Below are positions 1 to 8,092 of a DNA stretch of 64,000 nucleotides, in pieces. The position numbers were made by a program, and so were the translations under genes. The stretch comes from Saprospiraceae bacterium. GTDB lineage: Bacteria > Bacteroidota > Bacteroidia > Chitinophagales > Saprospiraceae. The notes under the pieces were generated by a model. The model had not been told where the DNA came from. It was given only the letters and a program-made list of their open reading frames with translations, and did not search any database. The stretch covers positions 53,032 through 117,031 of the forward strand of contig JAHBTW010000017.1 of assembly GCA_019638385.1 (NCBI GenBank), in the 5' to 3' direction. Each line of letters begins with the position of its first letter. The stretch's first letter is position 1.

Positions 1-1431
1 GCATCCGATATCAAAAACGTAGAGCATTCCCTGTGGGAAAAAGTGCTCAAAGCCTGCGTCAACGGCCGCCGCACGGGGGTGGGCATCACCGCTGAAGGCG
101 ACATGCTGGCCGCGCTCGGCCTGCGCTACGGCAGTGATGAAGCCATTGAGTTTGCCGTGAAAGTGCAGCGTGAACTGGCAGTGAATGCCTACCGTTCCTC
201 GGTAGAGCTGGCCCGCGAGCGCGGTCCGTTCCCGATCTTCGACGCCAGTCGCGAAATGCGCAACCCCTTCATTCAGCGCCTGCGCGAAGCCGACCCGAAA
301 CTCTACGACGACATGGTGAAATACGGCCGCCGCAACATCGCCCTGCTCACCATCGCGCCCACGGGCACTACCAGCCTCATGAGCCAGACCACCTCCGGTA
401 TCGAGCCGGTATTCATGGTGTCGTACCTGCGCCGCCGCAAGGTGAACCCCAACGACAAAGACGTGCGCGTGGACTTCATAGACGAGGTGGGCGATCACTG
501 GGAGGAGTACCACGTTTTTCACCACAAGTTTGCCGACTGGCTGCAAACGCAGGGCTACGACGTGGCTGCCGTCACCAAAATGAGCAAAGAAGATATTGAT
601 CCGATTATTGCAAAATCGCCCTATCACCGCGCCACCGCTAACGATGTGGATTGGGTGCAAAAAGTAAAAATGCAGGGCGCTATCCAAAAATGGGTGGATC
701 ACTCCATCAGCGTCACCGTAAATGTGCCCGAAAACACCTCGGTGGACATGGTGCGGCGGATATACCAAACCGCCTGGGAAACCGGCTGCAAAGGTTGTAC
801 CATCTACCGCGACGGATCGCGCTCCGGAGTGTTGATTGCCGACAACAAAAAAAGCAAAACGGCCGGCGAAAACGGCGTCAACGGCGTCTTTCCGCCCAAG
901 CGCCCCAAGCGCCTCGAAGCCGATATTGTGCGTTTTATGAACAACAACGAGCGCTGGCTCGCCGTCATCGGCCAAATCGAAGGCAAGCCCTACGAGATAT
1001 TCACCGGTCGCGCCGAAGACACCTTCCGCCTGCCCGAATACGTCACCAAAGGCTGGGTTATCAAAGCCACCGACGATGAAGGCAAAAAACGCTACGATTT
1101 CCAGTTCACCGACCGCGAAGGCTACCGCATCACCATAGAGGGCCTCAGCCGCTCCTTCGACAAAGAGTACTGGAACTATGCCAAGCTCATTTCCGGCATC
1201 CTGCGCCAGGGTATGCGCTTGGACAAAGTGGTGGAACTCGTCAGCGGCCTCAACGTAGAAGAAGACCACATCAATACCTGGAAAAACGGCGTGGTGCGCG
1301 CCCTCAAACGCTTCGTACCCGACGGCACCAAAGTGGATAAAGAAGCCTGCCCTCATTGCCATACCGCCGCACTCGTGTATAAGGAAGGCTGCGTCCTGTG
1401 TGCGGAGTGCGGGTATTCGGAGTGTGGGTGA
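1..1431 (+). CDS. nrdJ: Adenosylcobalamin-dependent (class II) ribonucleotide reductase, 3' part
   Basis: The reading frame is open from the first base, so this is the C-terminal 476 residues of a longer protein whose start lies outside the window. It reduces ribonucleotides to deoxyribonucleotides using adenosylcobalamin. Visible family signatures are the TGTTS loop (APTGTTSLMSQTTSGIEP), the NVPENTS segment followed by GCKGCTIYRDGSRSGVL near the end of the barrel, and a C-terminal zinc-ribbon-like tail (CPHC...CVLCAECGYSEC) that family members use for redox delivery. It is convergent with the ATPase operon that ends 35 bases downstream; I see no clear terminator between them. Oddly the last codons are Cys-Gly, ending directly on the ribbon, which is normal for the family. 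Confidence 0.93.
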   Translation, partial: ASDIKNVEHSLWEKVLKACVNGRRTGVGITAEGDMLAALGLRYGSDEAIEFAVKVQRELAVNAYRSSVELARERGPFPIFDASREMRNPFIQRLREADPKLYDDMVKYGRRNIALLTIAPTGTTSLMSQTTSGIEPVFMVSYLRRRKVNPNDKDVRVDFIDEVGDHWEEYHVFHHKFADWLQTQGYDVAAVTKMSKEDIDPIIAKSPYHRATANDVDWVQKVKMQGAIQKWVDHSISVTVNVPENTSVDMVRRIYQTAWETGCKGCTIYRDGSRSGVLIADNKKSKTAGENGVNGVFPPKRPKRLEADIVRFMNNNERWLAVIGQIEGKPYEIFTGRAEDTFRLPEYVTKGWVIKATDDEGKKRYDFQFTDREGYRITIEGLSRSFDKEYWNYAKLISGILRQGMRLDKVVELVSGLNVEEDHINTWKNGVVRALKRFVPDGTKVDKEACPHCHTAALVYKEGCVLCAECGYSECG

Positions 1432-1466
1432 GATGATAGCAATGGATGCAGTACGCCTCATCCTCG

Positions 1467-3989
1467 CTATGCGGGTGGAGCGGCATAAAACGCCTGTTTC
1501 TCTTTCACTCGCGCCACGATTTCCTGCACCGTAGGCATCAACTCCGGTGGAATGCGCAAAAGGAGGTTATCTTCTGTTTTGCCGGCCAAAATACGGGTGG
1601 CATAATACAGAGGTGTGTAGCGCTCGCGCAGTGCCCGCCCATGCGCCTCCGACTCGAACAGAGACAACACCAACTGCCGCTGCTCGTGATAAAGCAGATT
1701 GGTAAGAAACCAGGTCAGGTCGCCATCCTTCTCTTGTTGGATTACCCGCGCTATTTTTTTATCCAAATCATCAAAGATGCCATTCCAGATTTCGAGGAGA
1801 GCGAAAAAGCTAAGTTGAGGCTCAAATTCTGTTTTTTCAAGGTGCTGGCGTTCATAATCGAGCGCATTTTCCGGCTTTTGGTTAGTTTCATAGTACAACC
1901 CTGCCAAATTGTGCAAAGACCATTCCTCTCCTTTTTCTTTAGCCATTAAATAGAAATGCTCCGCCTCAGCAAATTTCCTTTGAGCGGAGTAAAGATTTGC
2001 TAAATTATACATAGCCCAAACATGTCCCTTTTCAATTGCCTGTAAGTAATACTTCTCTGCTTCATATAGCTTGCCTGTTTTTTGGTAATGATTAGCTAAA
2101 TTATAGATAGCAGCAACCTGACCTCCGGAAATGGCAAGTAGGTAGTATCGTTCAGCTTCGTCTTGTTTGCCCTGCTCGTCTAGTATAAAAGCTAAATTGT
2201 TTATGGCTCCTGAATACCCTTTTTCAATTGCCTTCAAATAGTATGACTCCGCCTTTTTCATCTCTTTTTGTTCGTGATAAAGAATGGCTAAATTATACAA
2301 TGCGTTTACATCCTCTTTTTCGATAGCTGCCAGATACAATTGTTCTGCGTCGGGAAGTCTTCCGTAATTTATATATAAAAAGGCAGTTGCATTTAGCATT
2401 GCTGCATCTCCGGTTTGTAATATTTTTTGATAGCAATCATTTATCTTTTTTTCATCTCCTTGTTTAAGATATAGAGAGACTAATAAATAAAATTTGCTCC
2501 CTCGTGCTTCATTTTCAATTTCTTCATTTAACATTTTAATAGCCTGATGTACATGGCCTTGATCTGCCATACGCATGGCATCCTCCATGATTTCTTGAAA
2601 TTTCCTTGGTAGTTCACTGTTTTGAGAGGCTTCGGGATGCATCTGACGGGTAAAATCAATCAACTCATCCCGTTCTTTAACCCCGATAAACTTTGATTGC
2701 GAAAGCGCCTTACTCATTACCCATGCTTTGTCATAAGGAAACTCTCCGCTTTTGAGTAATTCTAGTTGTTGCTGTACCAGAAATTGGATATCCTTTGCAT
2801 CATACCATGTTTCCAAAAATACAGTGAGGTATTTGGCGCAACGTTTTTGGTCGGGATTGCCTTGAGTTACGATGAGCCACATGTTGAAAAAGCGCTCGGC
2901 TAAGCGATAAAGGTGATTCTTCTTTCCTGTGGGAATAATCTCCACGATGCCGTATTGCTCCAATTGTTTGAGATACGAAGCGATGAGCTTGCTCTCCATC
3001 CGGCATTTTTCGGCCAACACTTTGGTCGGCACAGCTTCCCACCAAAAGGCCATTTCCTGCACAATTTTGCGTTGGGCGGCGGTAAGATTGTGGAGGCGCT
3101 CCTGATAGAGCGGGGTGGCATTGTCCATTATTTTGCGCAGGTACTCGAAACCGTAGAGGCTGGAATCGTGCAGGAGAATCTGGACAAAAAACTGAAGCGC
3201 GCGTGGCAGGCCGTTGGTGAGTATGCGCATGGCCTCCACACGCCCCCGGTGGTGCAGGGCGTAATTGTGCAGTTGGGGCAGGTTCATTTCTGTGCTCCAA
3301 TGATTGAGCAGATGATGAATTTCTTCAAAACTTAGCCCCTTCAAGTGGTGTGCCCGGAAGAAGTCGAAAAAAGGCAGGTCGTAGCGCCAGAAATGCTCAC
3401 TGATGCGGGTACTTGCCCCGATGATCTGCATGTCGCGGTAGTTGATGAGTATTTCGCGCATCAGGTGGCCGTCGTCGCCGATGTTCTCGAATATGCGGTC
3501 AATATTGTCTAAGAGCAACACGGTTCTTTTTCCGGATTCCTGCAGGAGCGTTGCGATTTGGGCATAGAGGTATCGGGAGTAATCCTGCTCGCTGTCGAAA
3601 TTGTCGAATGGGGAAAGGTTGAGTTGGCGGTTCAGACGAATCGCCAACTCCTGTACCACCTCAAACCAGAGATCGGAGAGGCGATAAATGGTGTTTTGCT
3701 CTTCGGCAAGATAAATCGCAACGTATCGGGCGGCGAGATCGGCATCTTCATCTATTTCAATCTGTATGCGTCGTAGCAGGGTGGACTTGCCGCTGCCCCG
3801 CCAGCCGAGGATAAGCTCGTGTTGTAGCGGGTCTTTGGGGCCTTTATTGCGAAGGCCGGCCACGATTAGCTCAAACTCGGCAATGCGCGCCAAAAAATTG
3901 CGCTTTACCGCTTCCGGGCTGCTATTGGCGTTTTGGTACAGCGCCAGTTGGTCAATAAACCAGGTGGGATTTACTTGCGGACTAATCAT
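1467..3989 (-). CDS. AAA/STAND-like ATPase with winged helix and TPR/Sel1-like repeats
   Basis: A predicted 840-residue soluble protein. Residues about 50-330 form an AAA-type ATPase: Walker A GWRGSGKSTLL, Walker B TVLLLDNIDRI, and a sensor-like GASTR. A winged-helix-like segment follows (KVLAEKCRMESKLIASYLKQLEQYGIVEI). Residues about 480-750 hold TPR/Sel1-like units of about 34 residues with recurring NLA.LY and AE.YYL.AIEKG. I start at the ATG at 3989, which overlaps the upstream stop by 8 bases (ATGATTAG), because an upstream extension would run deep into the neighbouring gene. The repeat-coding part (about 1960-2700) is visibly more AT-rich than the ATPase part. ATPase plus wHTH plus repeat sensor is the architecture of STAND/NLR-like regulators; the actual role is unknown. 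Confidence 0.85.
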   Translation of the reverse strand: MISPQVNPTWFIDQLALYQNANSSPEAVKRNFLARIAEFELIVAGLRNKGPKDPLQHELILGWRGSGKSTLLRRIQIEIDEDADLAARYVAIYLAEEQNTIYRLSDLWFEVVQELAIRLNRQLNLSPFDNFDSEQDYSRYLYAQIATLLQESGKRTVLLLDNIDRIFENIGDDGHLMREILINYRDMQIIGASTRISEHFWRYDLPFFDFFRAHHLKGLSFEEIHHLLNHWSTEMNLPQLHNYALHHRGRVEAMRILTNGLPRALQFFVQILLHDSSLYGFEYLRKIMDNATPLYQERLHNLTAAQRKIVQEMAFWWEAVPTKVLAEKCRMESKLIASYLKQLEQYGIVEIIPTGKKNHLYRLAERFFNMWLIVTQGNPDQKRCAKYLTVFLETWYDAKDIQFLVQQQLELLKSGEFPYDKAWVMSKALSQSKFIGVKERDELIDFTRQMHPEASQNSELPRKFQEIMEDAMRMADQGHVHQAIKMLNEEIENEARGSKFYLLVSLYLKQGDEKKINDCYQKILQTGDAAMLNATAFLYINYGRLPDAEQLYLAAIEKEDVNALYNLAILYHEQKEMKKAESYYLKAIEKGYSGAINNLAFILDEQGKQDEAERYYLLAISGGQVAAIYNLANHYQKTGKLYEAEKYYLQAIEKGHVWAMYNLANLYSAQRKFAEAEHFYLMAKEKGEEWSLHNLAGLYYETNQKPENALDYERQHLEKTEFEPQLSFFALLEIWNGIFDDLDKKIARVIQQEKDGDLTWFLTNLLYHEQRQLVLSLFESEAHGRALRERYTPLYYATRILAGKTEDNLLLRIPPELMPTVQEIVARVKEKQAFYAAPPA

Positions 3990-5166
3990 AGATCGGATTG
4001 TTGCGCATCCAAAACGCTTGTAAAAACGGGGAGACGAATCGGTAGTTGCCGGCTTGCTCCACAATGTAGCCATCGCTTTCAAGGCCGCCTATCAATTCCA
4101 TGTACTGGCGTTGTTGTTCATGCTTGTGCGCTATATCGTACAACTGGCGAGTATTGATGGAATCCTTGTGCGCAATGAAAGTCAGGACTTCATCAAGGAA
4201 ATCCGACTCTTTCACTGGGAAATAATCGGTAAGGCGGTTTTTCCAGTCGCTGAAGTTTTTGTTATTCTTAACGATGGCATCAAAAGCGGAGCCTATACTT
4301 TCTTGTGTTATGGCCGGGTTTTGTGTTGCGCGGGCTGCCCGGTTGATTTCGTCGAGCATGAGGTTGAGAAAGTAGGGGATATAGTGATTTACCTTATCCA
4401 AGAGGCCGTTTGTGAGATTATCATCATACTGCACGGTCGCTCCATGTGTAACTCGCGCGATGTAATCGGCCGCTCTGTCGCGAGTGAGCGGCTCAAAAGA
4501 TACAATGGCAAAATCGTTTATATCGGCGGTGCGGCCCTCAATGGTTTTGACAATGTGATGAATGCCTACCGATCCTGCCAGTACCAAAGACAGGCATTTG
4601 CGGATGTCGGGATGTTGCCGCCACTGGCGCAAGCGATTGAGAATGGCGCTTGCTTCTTCGGTGCGTTTGTTTTTGTGAAGCCCATTGAGTACTTCAGGTA
4701 GCTCGTCTAACAGGAGTACAATTTGTAGTTTTTGATCGGCGATTTTGGGGAGGAGTCTTTCGATTTCGGCTGCGTGGTCAAGCGGTTTTTCCGATCCAAA
4801 TTTTACTCCTTGCAAGGTGATTTCCTCAATGGTGATTCCCTTAAACATACTGTCAAGCCAGAATTTCCCTTTTTTGAATTTGTCCAAACAACGCACCATC
4901 AATTCGAAGAATTCCCTGTAAAATTCGTTTTCCGATTTGATGCCTTGTATATTTTTGAATTCGCAGCGGGTATCTTCCTGCTGATTTTCGAGCATGGCAA
5001 GCATCACGGAGGTTTTTCCTACACGGCGCGGCGCGGCAAGTAGCACATGGCCTCCCTTCGCTATTTCGTGCCAGATTTCCGCTTCTATTTCAGGGCGTGG
5101 ATAGTAGTATTCTCCGGTGGCTGTGGGGCCGGTCACAATTTTTGGGTCAATCCATTTTGGGTTCAT
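3982..5166 (-). CDS. AAA ATPase of the ORC/STAND-like superfamily
   Basis: A predicted 394-residue ATPase with Walker A AAPRRVGKTSV near residue 35-45, Walker B QIVLLLDELPEV near 150, and a C-terminal winged-helix-like region (residues about 310-390, ending in YRFVSPFLQAFWMRNN). The PRRVGKTS loop is typical of prokaryotic AAA families related to Orc1/Cdc6 and archaeal ATPases. An ATG 39 bases upstream (5205) is in frame, but it sits inside the TATATTTG promoter box, so the start at 5166 is preferred. It is the first gene of a two-gene operon, translationally coupled to the TPR-bearing ATPase. No membrane segment or catalytic effector domain is visible in either protein. Function unknown; a regulatory or defence role is inference from architecture only. 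Confidence 0.85.
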   Translation of the reverse strand: MNPKWIDPKIVTGPTATGEYYYPRPEIEAEIWHEIAKGGHVLLAAPRRVGKTSVMLAMLENQQEDTRCEFKNIQGIKSENEFYREFFELMVRCLDKFKKGKFWLDSMFKGITIEEITLQGVKFGSEKPLDHAAEIERLLPKIADQKLQIVLLLDELPEVLNGLHKNKRTEEASAILNRLRQWRQHPDIRKCLSLVLAGSVGIHHIVKTIEGRTADINDFAIVSFEPLTRDRAADYIARVTHGATVQYDDNLTNGLLDKVNHYIPYFLNLMLDEINRAARATQNPAITQESIGSAFDAIVKNNKNFSDWKNRLTDYFPVKESDFLDEVLTFIAHKDSINTRQLYDIAHKHEQQRQYMELIGGLESDGYIVEQAGNYRFVSPFLQAFWMRNNPIYD

Positions 5167-5249
5167 TTTGACAACAAATTTATGGTTAAAAATACTTGAC
5201 TGCAAATATATTGCTAAAATATTTAAGCTACAAATTTATTGTCAAAAAT
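5165..5249. repeat. Inverted repeat flanking the ATPase operon promoter
   Basis: The left arm 5165-5185 (ATTTTGACAACAAATTTAT...) and right arm 5228-5249 (CTACAAATTTATTGTCAAAA...) are near-perfect inverted copies about 42 bases apart. The left arm overlaps the first codon of the ATPase gene and the promoter box lies between the arms, the arrangement expected of an operator for autoregulation. The operator role is inferred. Confidence 0.55.
5203..5210 (-). promoter_or_regulatory. TAnnTTTG promoter box of the ATPase operon
   Basis: On the minus strand TATATTTG is preceded by TTG with a 20-base spacer, matching the Bacteroidota -33/-7 pattern. It lies over the 5205 ATG, which excludes that start, and would place the transcript start near 5196, 30 bases before the ATG at 5166. 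Confidence 0.6.
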
Positions 5250-5302
5250 ATTTGAATTTTTTGCAGGCCGCTGGATTACCCCCGCAATTAAAAAATACGC
5301 CC

Positions 5303-5310
5303 TACTTTTG
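5303..5310 (+). promoter_or_regulatory. TAnnTTTG promoter box of the ion channel gene
   Basis: TACTTTTG, 26 bases before the ATG at 5337, matches the Bacteroidota -7 consensus. The upstream element is weak. Confidence 0.5.
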
Positions 5311-5336
5311 GCCACAGGAAAAGACTGCTGTACGCC

Positions 5337-6125
5337 ATGCTCAAACGACTGCTGTTCAACGATCGCTTCATTCTGTTCATCATTACGCTCAATGCGGCAG
5401 TGATTTTTGCTCAGGGATTTTCGCCTGAACCGGGGATCTACTTTTGGTTAGAATTCGTGGACAATTTGTTTACGCTGGTCTTCATAGCGGAAGCAGCGAT
5501 GAAAATTCGCCAATGGACGGCGCGGGGGTATTTCGGTTCCGCCTGGAATGTCTTTGATTTCGTGCTGGTAGTCCTGGCGATGCCTTCGCTGGTGGTGTGG
5601 ATGTGTCGGTTGGATGTGTCGACCTTTGAGTTTTTATTGGTACTGCGCATCATGCGGGTCTTCAAGTTTTTCCGGTTCATTCGCTTTGTGCCCAATATTG
5701 ACCACATTTTCGACGGCGTAGGGCGGGCAGCGCGGGCTTCGGTGTTGCTGGTGTCGGTGTTTTTTATTTTCAATTTTATCATTTCGATGGTCGCGTGTTT
5801 TCTGTTCAGAGACCTCGCGCCGGAGCACTTCAGCAATCCGCTTCAGTCGTTTTATTCCATGTTCAAAGTGTTCACCATAGAGGGGTGGTTTGAAATCCCT
5901 GATGCCATTGTGGAGGATACTTCCCCCATTCCCACCTTTTTTATACGCCTGTTTTTCATCATCATTTTTTTCTTCGGCGGGGTCATCGGCCTGTCCATCG
6001 TCAATTCCATTTTTGTGGATTCCATGGTATCCGACAATAATGATGCTTTAGAGAAAAAGGTCATGGAATTGCAACACAAGATAGATTTGCTACTGGAGCG
6101 CTCGGAGCAAGAGAAGCCTCAGTAG
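5337..6125 (+). CDS. Voltage-gated sodium channel of the BacNav (NaChBac) type
   Basis: A 262-residue six-helix channel subunit expected to form an inner-membrane tetramer. S1-S3 occupy about residues 8-90. S4 (LRIMRVFKFFRFIRFV, about 100-118) carries basic residues every third position as a voltage sensor. The pore loop reads FTIEGWFEIPD near residue 180, corresponding to the TLESW filter of NaChBac, with the selectivity Glu kept and Ser replaced by Gly. S6 follows, and the C-terminus (DNNDALEKKVMELQHKIDLL) is a short coiled coil of the kind that helps BacNav tetramers assemble. It is monocistronic with its own promoter. Ion preference (Na versus Ca) cannot be told from sequence alone. Confidence 0.88.
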   Translation: MLKRLLFNDRFILFIITLNAAVIFAQGFSPEPGIYFWLEFVDNLFTLVFIAEAAMKIRQWTARGYFGSAWNVFDFVLVVLAMPSLVVWMCRLDVSTFEFLLVLRIMRVFKFFRFIRFVPNIDHIFDGVGRAARASVLLVSVFFIFNFIISMVACFLFRDLAPEHFSNPLQSFYSMFKVFTIEGWFEIPDAIVEDTSPIPTFFIRLFFIIIFFFGGVIGLSIVNSIFVDSMVSDNNDALEKKVMELQHKIDLLLERSEQEKPQ

Positions 6126-6203
6126 GCGGTAGGCGGTGGTTTGGTAGGCAATAGGCGGTGTGAGCGTTCGGCATGTCCAAACCGCCTACCGCCTACCGCC
6201 TAC
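6122..6203. repeat. Imperfect inverted repeat built on TAGGCGG units
   Basis: GTAGGCGGTAGGCGGTGGTTTGG (6122-6144) is mirrored by CCAAACCGCCTACCGCC... (6177-6203), with further TAGGCGG copies between. It begins at the stop codon of the channel gene and lies between convergent genes, so it could act as a hairpin or be a dispersed intergenic repeat. No T-run follows. Confidence 0.6.
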
Positions 6204-6220
6204 TGCAAACTGCCTACCGC

Positions 6221-6550
6221 TCACCGCTCCCCCTCCTCCGGATGCCAGAACAGCCGCTCAAACTCCGCCACCCGATTGTTTTCCACCCGCACGCCTTCCT
6301 GTGTGAGTAGTTCCTCCATCATATCGGGTGTGGGAAAGTGGTTGCGGCCGCTGAGTTCGCCGAGGCGGTTCACCACCCGGTGAGCGGGAACGCCGTGTAT
6401 GCCGAAACTGTGGTTGAGCGCCCAGCCGACCATGCGCGCCGAGCCGAGCGCCAGATAGTCGGCAATAGCGCCGTAAGTACTCACCCTGCCGCGTGGAATA
6501 CTGCGCGTGACTTCGTACACCTGTTCAAAATAATTACCCGGTGAAGACAT
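6221..6550 (-). CDS. Alkyltransferase-like protein (ATL, MGMT-type DNA-binding domain)
   Basis: A 109-residue protein matching the C-terminal DNA-binding domain of O6-alkylguanine DNA alkyltransferase: VYEVTRSIPRGRVSTYGAIA (helix-turn-helix and arginine finger region), then GSARMVGWALNHS and the active-site stretch GVPAHRVVN. In the true methyltransferase this reads PCHRV; here Ala56 replaces the alkyl-accepting Cys. Proteins of this kind bind alkylated guanines, flip them out and hand the lesion to nucleotide excision repair rather than repairing it themselves. Length and lack of the N-terminal ribonuclease-like domain fit the ATL family. It is divergent from the TrpF-like gene, and an AlkD-like gene lies 1.5 kb away. 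Confidence 0.9.
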   Translation of the reverse strand: MSSPGNYFEQVYEVTRSIPRGRVSTYGAIADYLALGSARMVGWALNHSFGIHGVPAHRVVNRLGELSGRNHFPTPDMMEELLTQEGVRVENNRVAEFERLFWHPEEGER

Positions 6551-6557
6551 GGTTTTT

Positions 6558-6565
6558 TATTTTTG
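6558..6565 (+). promoter_or_regulatory. TAnnTTTG promoter box of the TrpF-like gene
   Basis: TATTTTTG lies 33 bases before the ATG at 6599 and overlaps a possible TTG start at 6563, arguing against that longer form. Confidence 0.55.
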
Positions 6566-6598
6566 CCGAAGGCCGTTTCAAACAGGCCAAAGTTAACC

Positions 6599-7249
6599 AT
6601 GTTGAAGTTAAAAGTCAAAGCCGGCGGGATCAGGAATTTAACCGATGCGCGATACTTCGCTGCTAAAGAAGTGGAATGGTTGGGCTATTGCCTTGACCCC
6701 ACCGCGCCGGAATACCTGCCGCCGAATACCATGCAGGCCATCCGCGAATGGGTGGGCGGGGTGCTCACCCTCGGCGAGTTCGGCTTTGTATCGGGTGAAG
6801 AATTGCTCGCGGCAGCAGAGCAATATCAATTGGACGCCGTACAGGTTGGCGTTTTTGCCGGCGCAGAAGATTTGTTGTTGCTACAAGGCCGCGTACAAGT
6901 ACTGCGCGAAATCATTGTAGAACCGGAGGCAGATGCCGCCGCGCTCCAACGCGAAATCGCCCGGCTCGCGCCATTGGTACACGCCACCATTCTTTCTTTC
7001 CAACCCAACCGCATCACCTGGAGCGACATAGAGGCCGGCCGGCCATTCGGCGTACAAGCGCTGCGGGAGCTTTGTGCCGCTTCGCCTATTCTCATCGGTA
7101 TGGATTTGGATGCCGCCGCCGTCGCCGATCTATTGGAATCTGTGCAGCCCTACGGATTGGCCGTGCAAGGCGGCGAGGAGGAGAAAACGGGATTTAAATC
7201 CTTCGAGGCATTGGACGAGGTGCTGGATACGCTGGAAATACTGGTATGA
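6599..7249 (+). CDS. Phosphoribosylanthranilate isomerase-like beta/alpha-barrel protein
   Basis: A 216-residue protein resembling TrpF at its N-terminus: KVKAGGIRNLTDARYFAAKE followed by a Gly-Tyr strand aligns with the KICGIT..EDA.....GA..LGF region of TrpF. The catalytic Cys of KICGI is Gly here, and I cannot find the second catalytic Asp in a D-G-x-G-G-T-G context; the corresponding C-terminal part reads GLAVQGGEEEKTG. It is therefore probably not an active TrpF, and no tryptophan genes are nearby. The start is chosen from the promoter position. A diverged barrel with an unknown ligand is the safest description. Confidence 0.65.
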   Translation: MLKLKVKAGGIRNLTDARYFAAKEVEWLGYCLDPTAPEYLPPNTMQAIREWVGGVLTLGEFGFVSGEELLAAAEQYQLDAVQVGVFAGAEDLLLLQGRVQVLREIIVEPEADAAALQREIARLAPLVHATILSFQPNRITWSDIEAGRPFGVQALRELCAASPILIGMDLDAAAVADLLESVQPYGLAVQGGEEEKTGFKSFEALDEVLDTLEILV

Positions 7250-7357
7250 TGATGCCGAATTTAGATAGCTGCGAGTTTATAGCATAGGATGGGCCGTGAC
7301 TCGAAGCTCGCGGCTCGAAGCTATTATGGATCTAAATAGTTACAAAAAACCAAAACC

Positions 7358-8071
7358 ATGCCCACACAACAATCGCTTCTCCGCCGGTTGGCCGACGATT
7401 TTGCCGGGTTGTTTTACCCGCATCTCTGTTTAGCCTGCGCCGAACGGAAACCGCCCCGTCGCGATTTGCTCTGCATTACCTGCCGTGCCAAATTGCCGTA
7501 CACCGATTATCACGAGCATCAGGAGAATGTGCTCACCGAGCGCTTCTGGGGGCGGGCGCCCATATACAGCGGGGCCGCCATGTTTCACTTTATAAAAGGA
7601 GGTAAAACCCAGCACTTGTTGCATCAGCTCAAGTATCAGGGCAAGCAGCAGGTCGGCGTATTGCTCGGCGAATGGTATGGGCGGGAGTTGAAAAAATCTG
7701 TCTGGTTTCAATGCGTGGAGGCTATTGTGCCCGTACCGCTGCATCCGCGCAAGGAACGGCAGCGGGGCTTCAATCAAAGCGATACCTTTGCACGGGGACT
7801 TGCCCGCACCATGGGCGTACCCTGGCACAAAAACGGCTTGCGCCGAAAAGCCTATACCGAAACCCAAACCCAAAAAGGGCGGATGGAAAGATTCGGCAAT
7901 GTGGAGTCGGTGTTTGAAGTGGGCGAACCGGCCAAACTTAACGGCAAACACATCCTTTTAGTAGATGACGTGATTACGACCGGTGCAACCCTCGAAGCCT
8001 GTACCCATACTTTACTTCAATTGCCGGGCGTAAAGGTGAGCCTCGCGGCCATTGCCATTGCCGGCAGTTAA
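7358..8071 (+). CDS. comF: ComF family phosphoribosyltransferase-like protein
   Basis: A 237-residue ComF/GntX family protein. The N-terminal zinc finger has Cys pairs (CLACAERKPPRRDLLCITCRAKLP), and the C-terminal type I phosphoribosyltransferase fold ends with the PRPP loop LLVDDVITTGATLEAC. ComF proteins take part in DNA uptake during natural transformation and possibly in handling incoming single-stranded DNA; no other competence gene is in this window. It is followed 21 bases later by the AlkD-like gene in the same direction, so the two are likely co-transcribed. Confidence 0.9.
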   Translation: MPTQQSLLRRLADDFAGLFYPHLCLACAERKPPRRDLLCITCRAKLPYTDYHEHQENVLTERFWGRAPIYSGAAMFHFIKGGKTQHLLHQLKYQGKQQVGVLLGEWYGRELKKSVWFQCVEAIVPVPLHPRKERQRGFNQSDTFARGLARTMGVPWHKNGLRRKAYTETQTQKGRMERFGNVESVFEVGEPAKLNGKHILLVDDVITTGATLEACTHTLLQLPGVKVSLAAIAIAGS

Positions 8072-8092
8072 AAACCAAAAAACCATCCTTGC

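Noticed and set aside
7296..7322. CTCGAAGCTCGCGGCTCGAAGC as a regulatory site for comF
   Set aside because: A short direct repeat of GCTCGAAGC only; more likely a low-complexity intergenic repeat, and no link to comF is visible.
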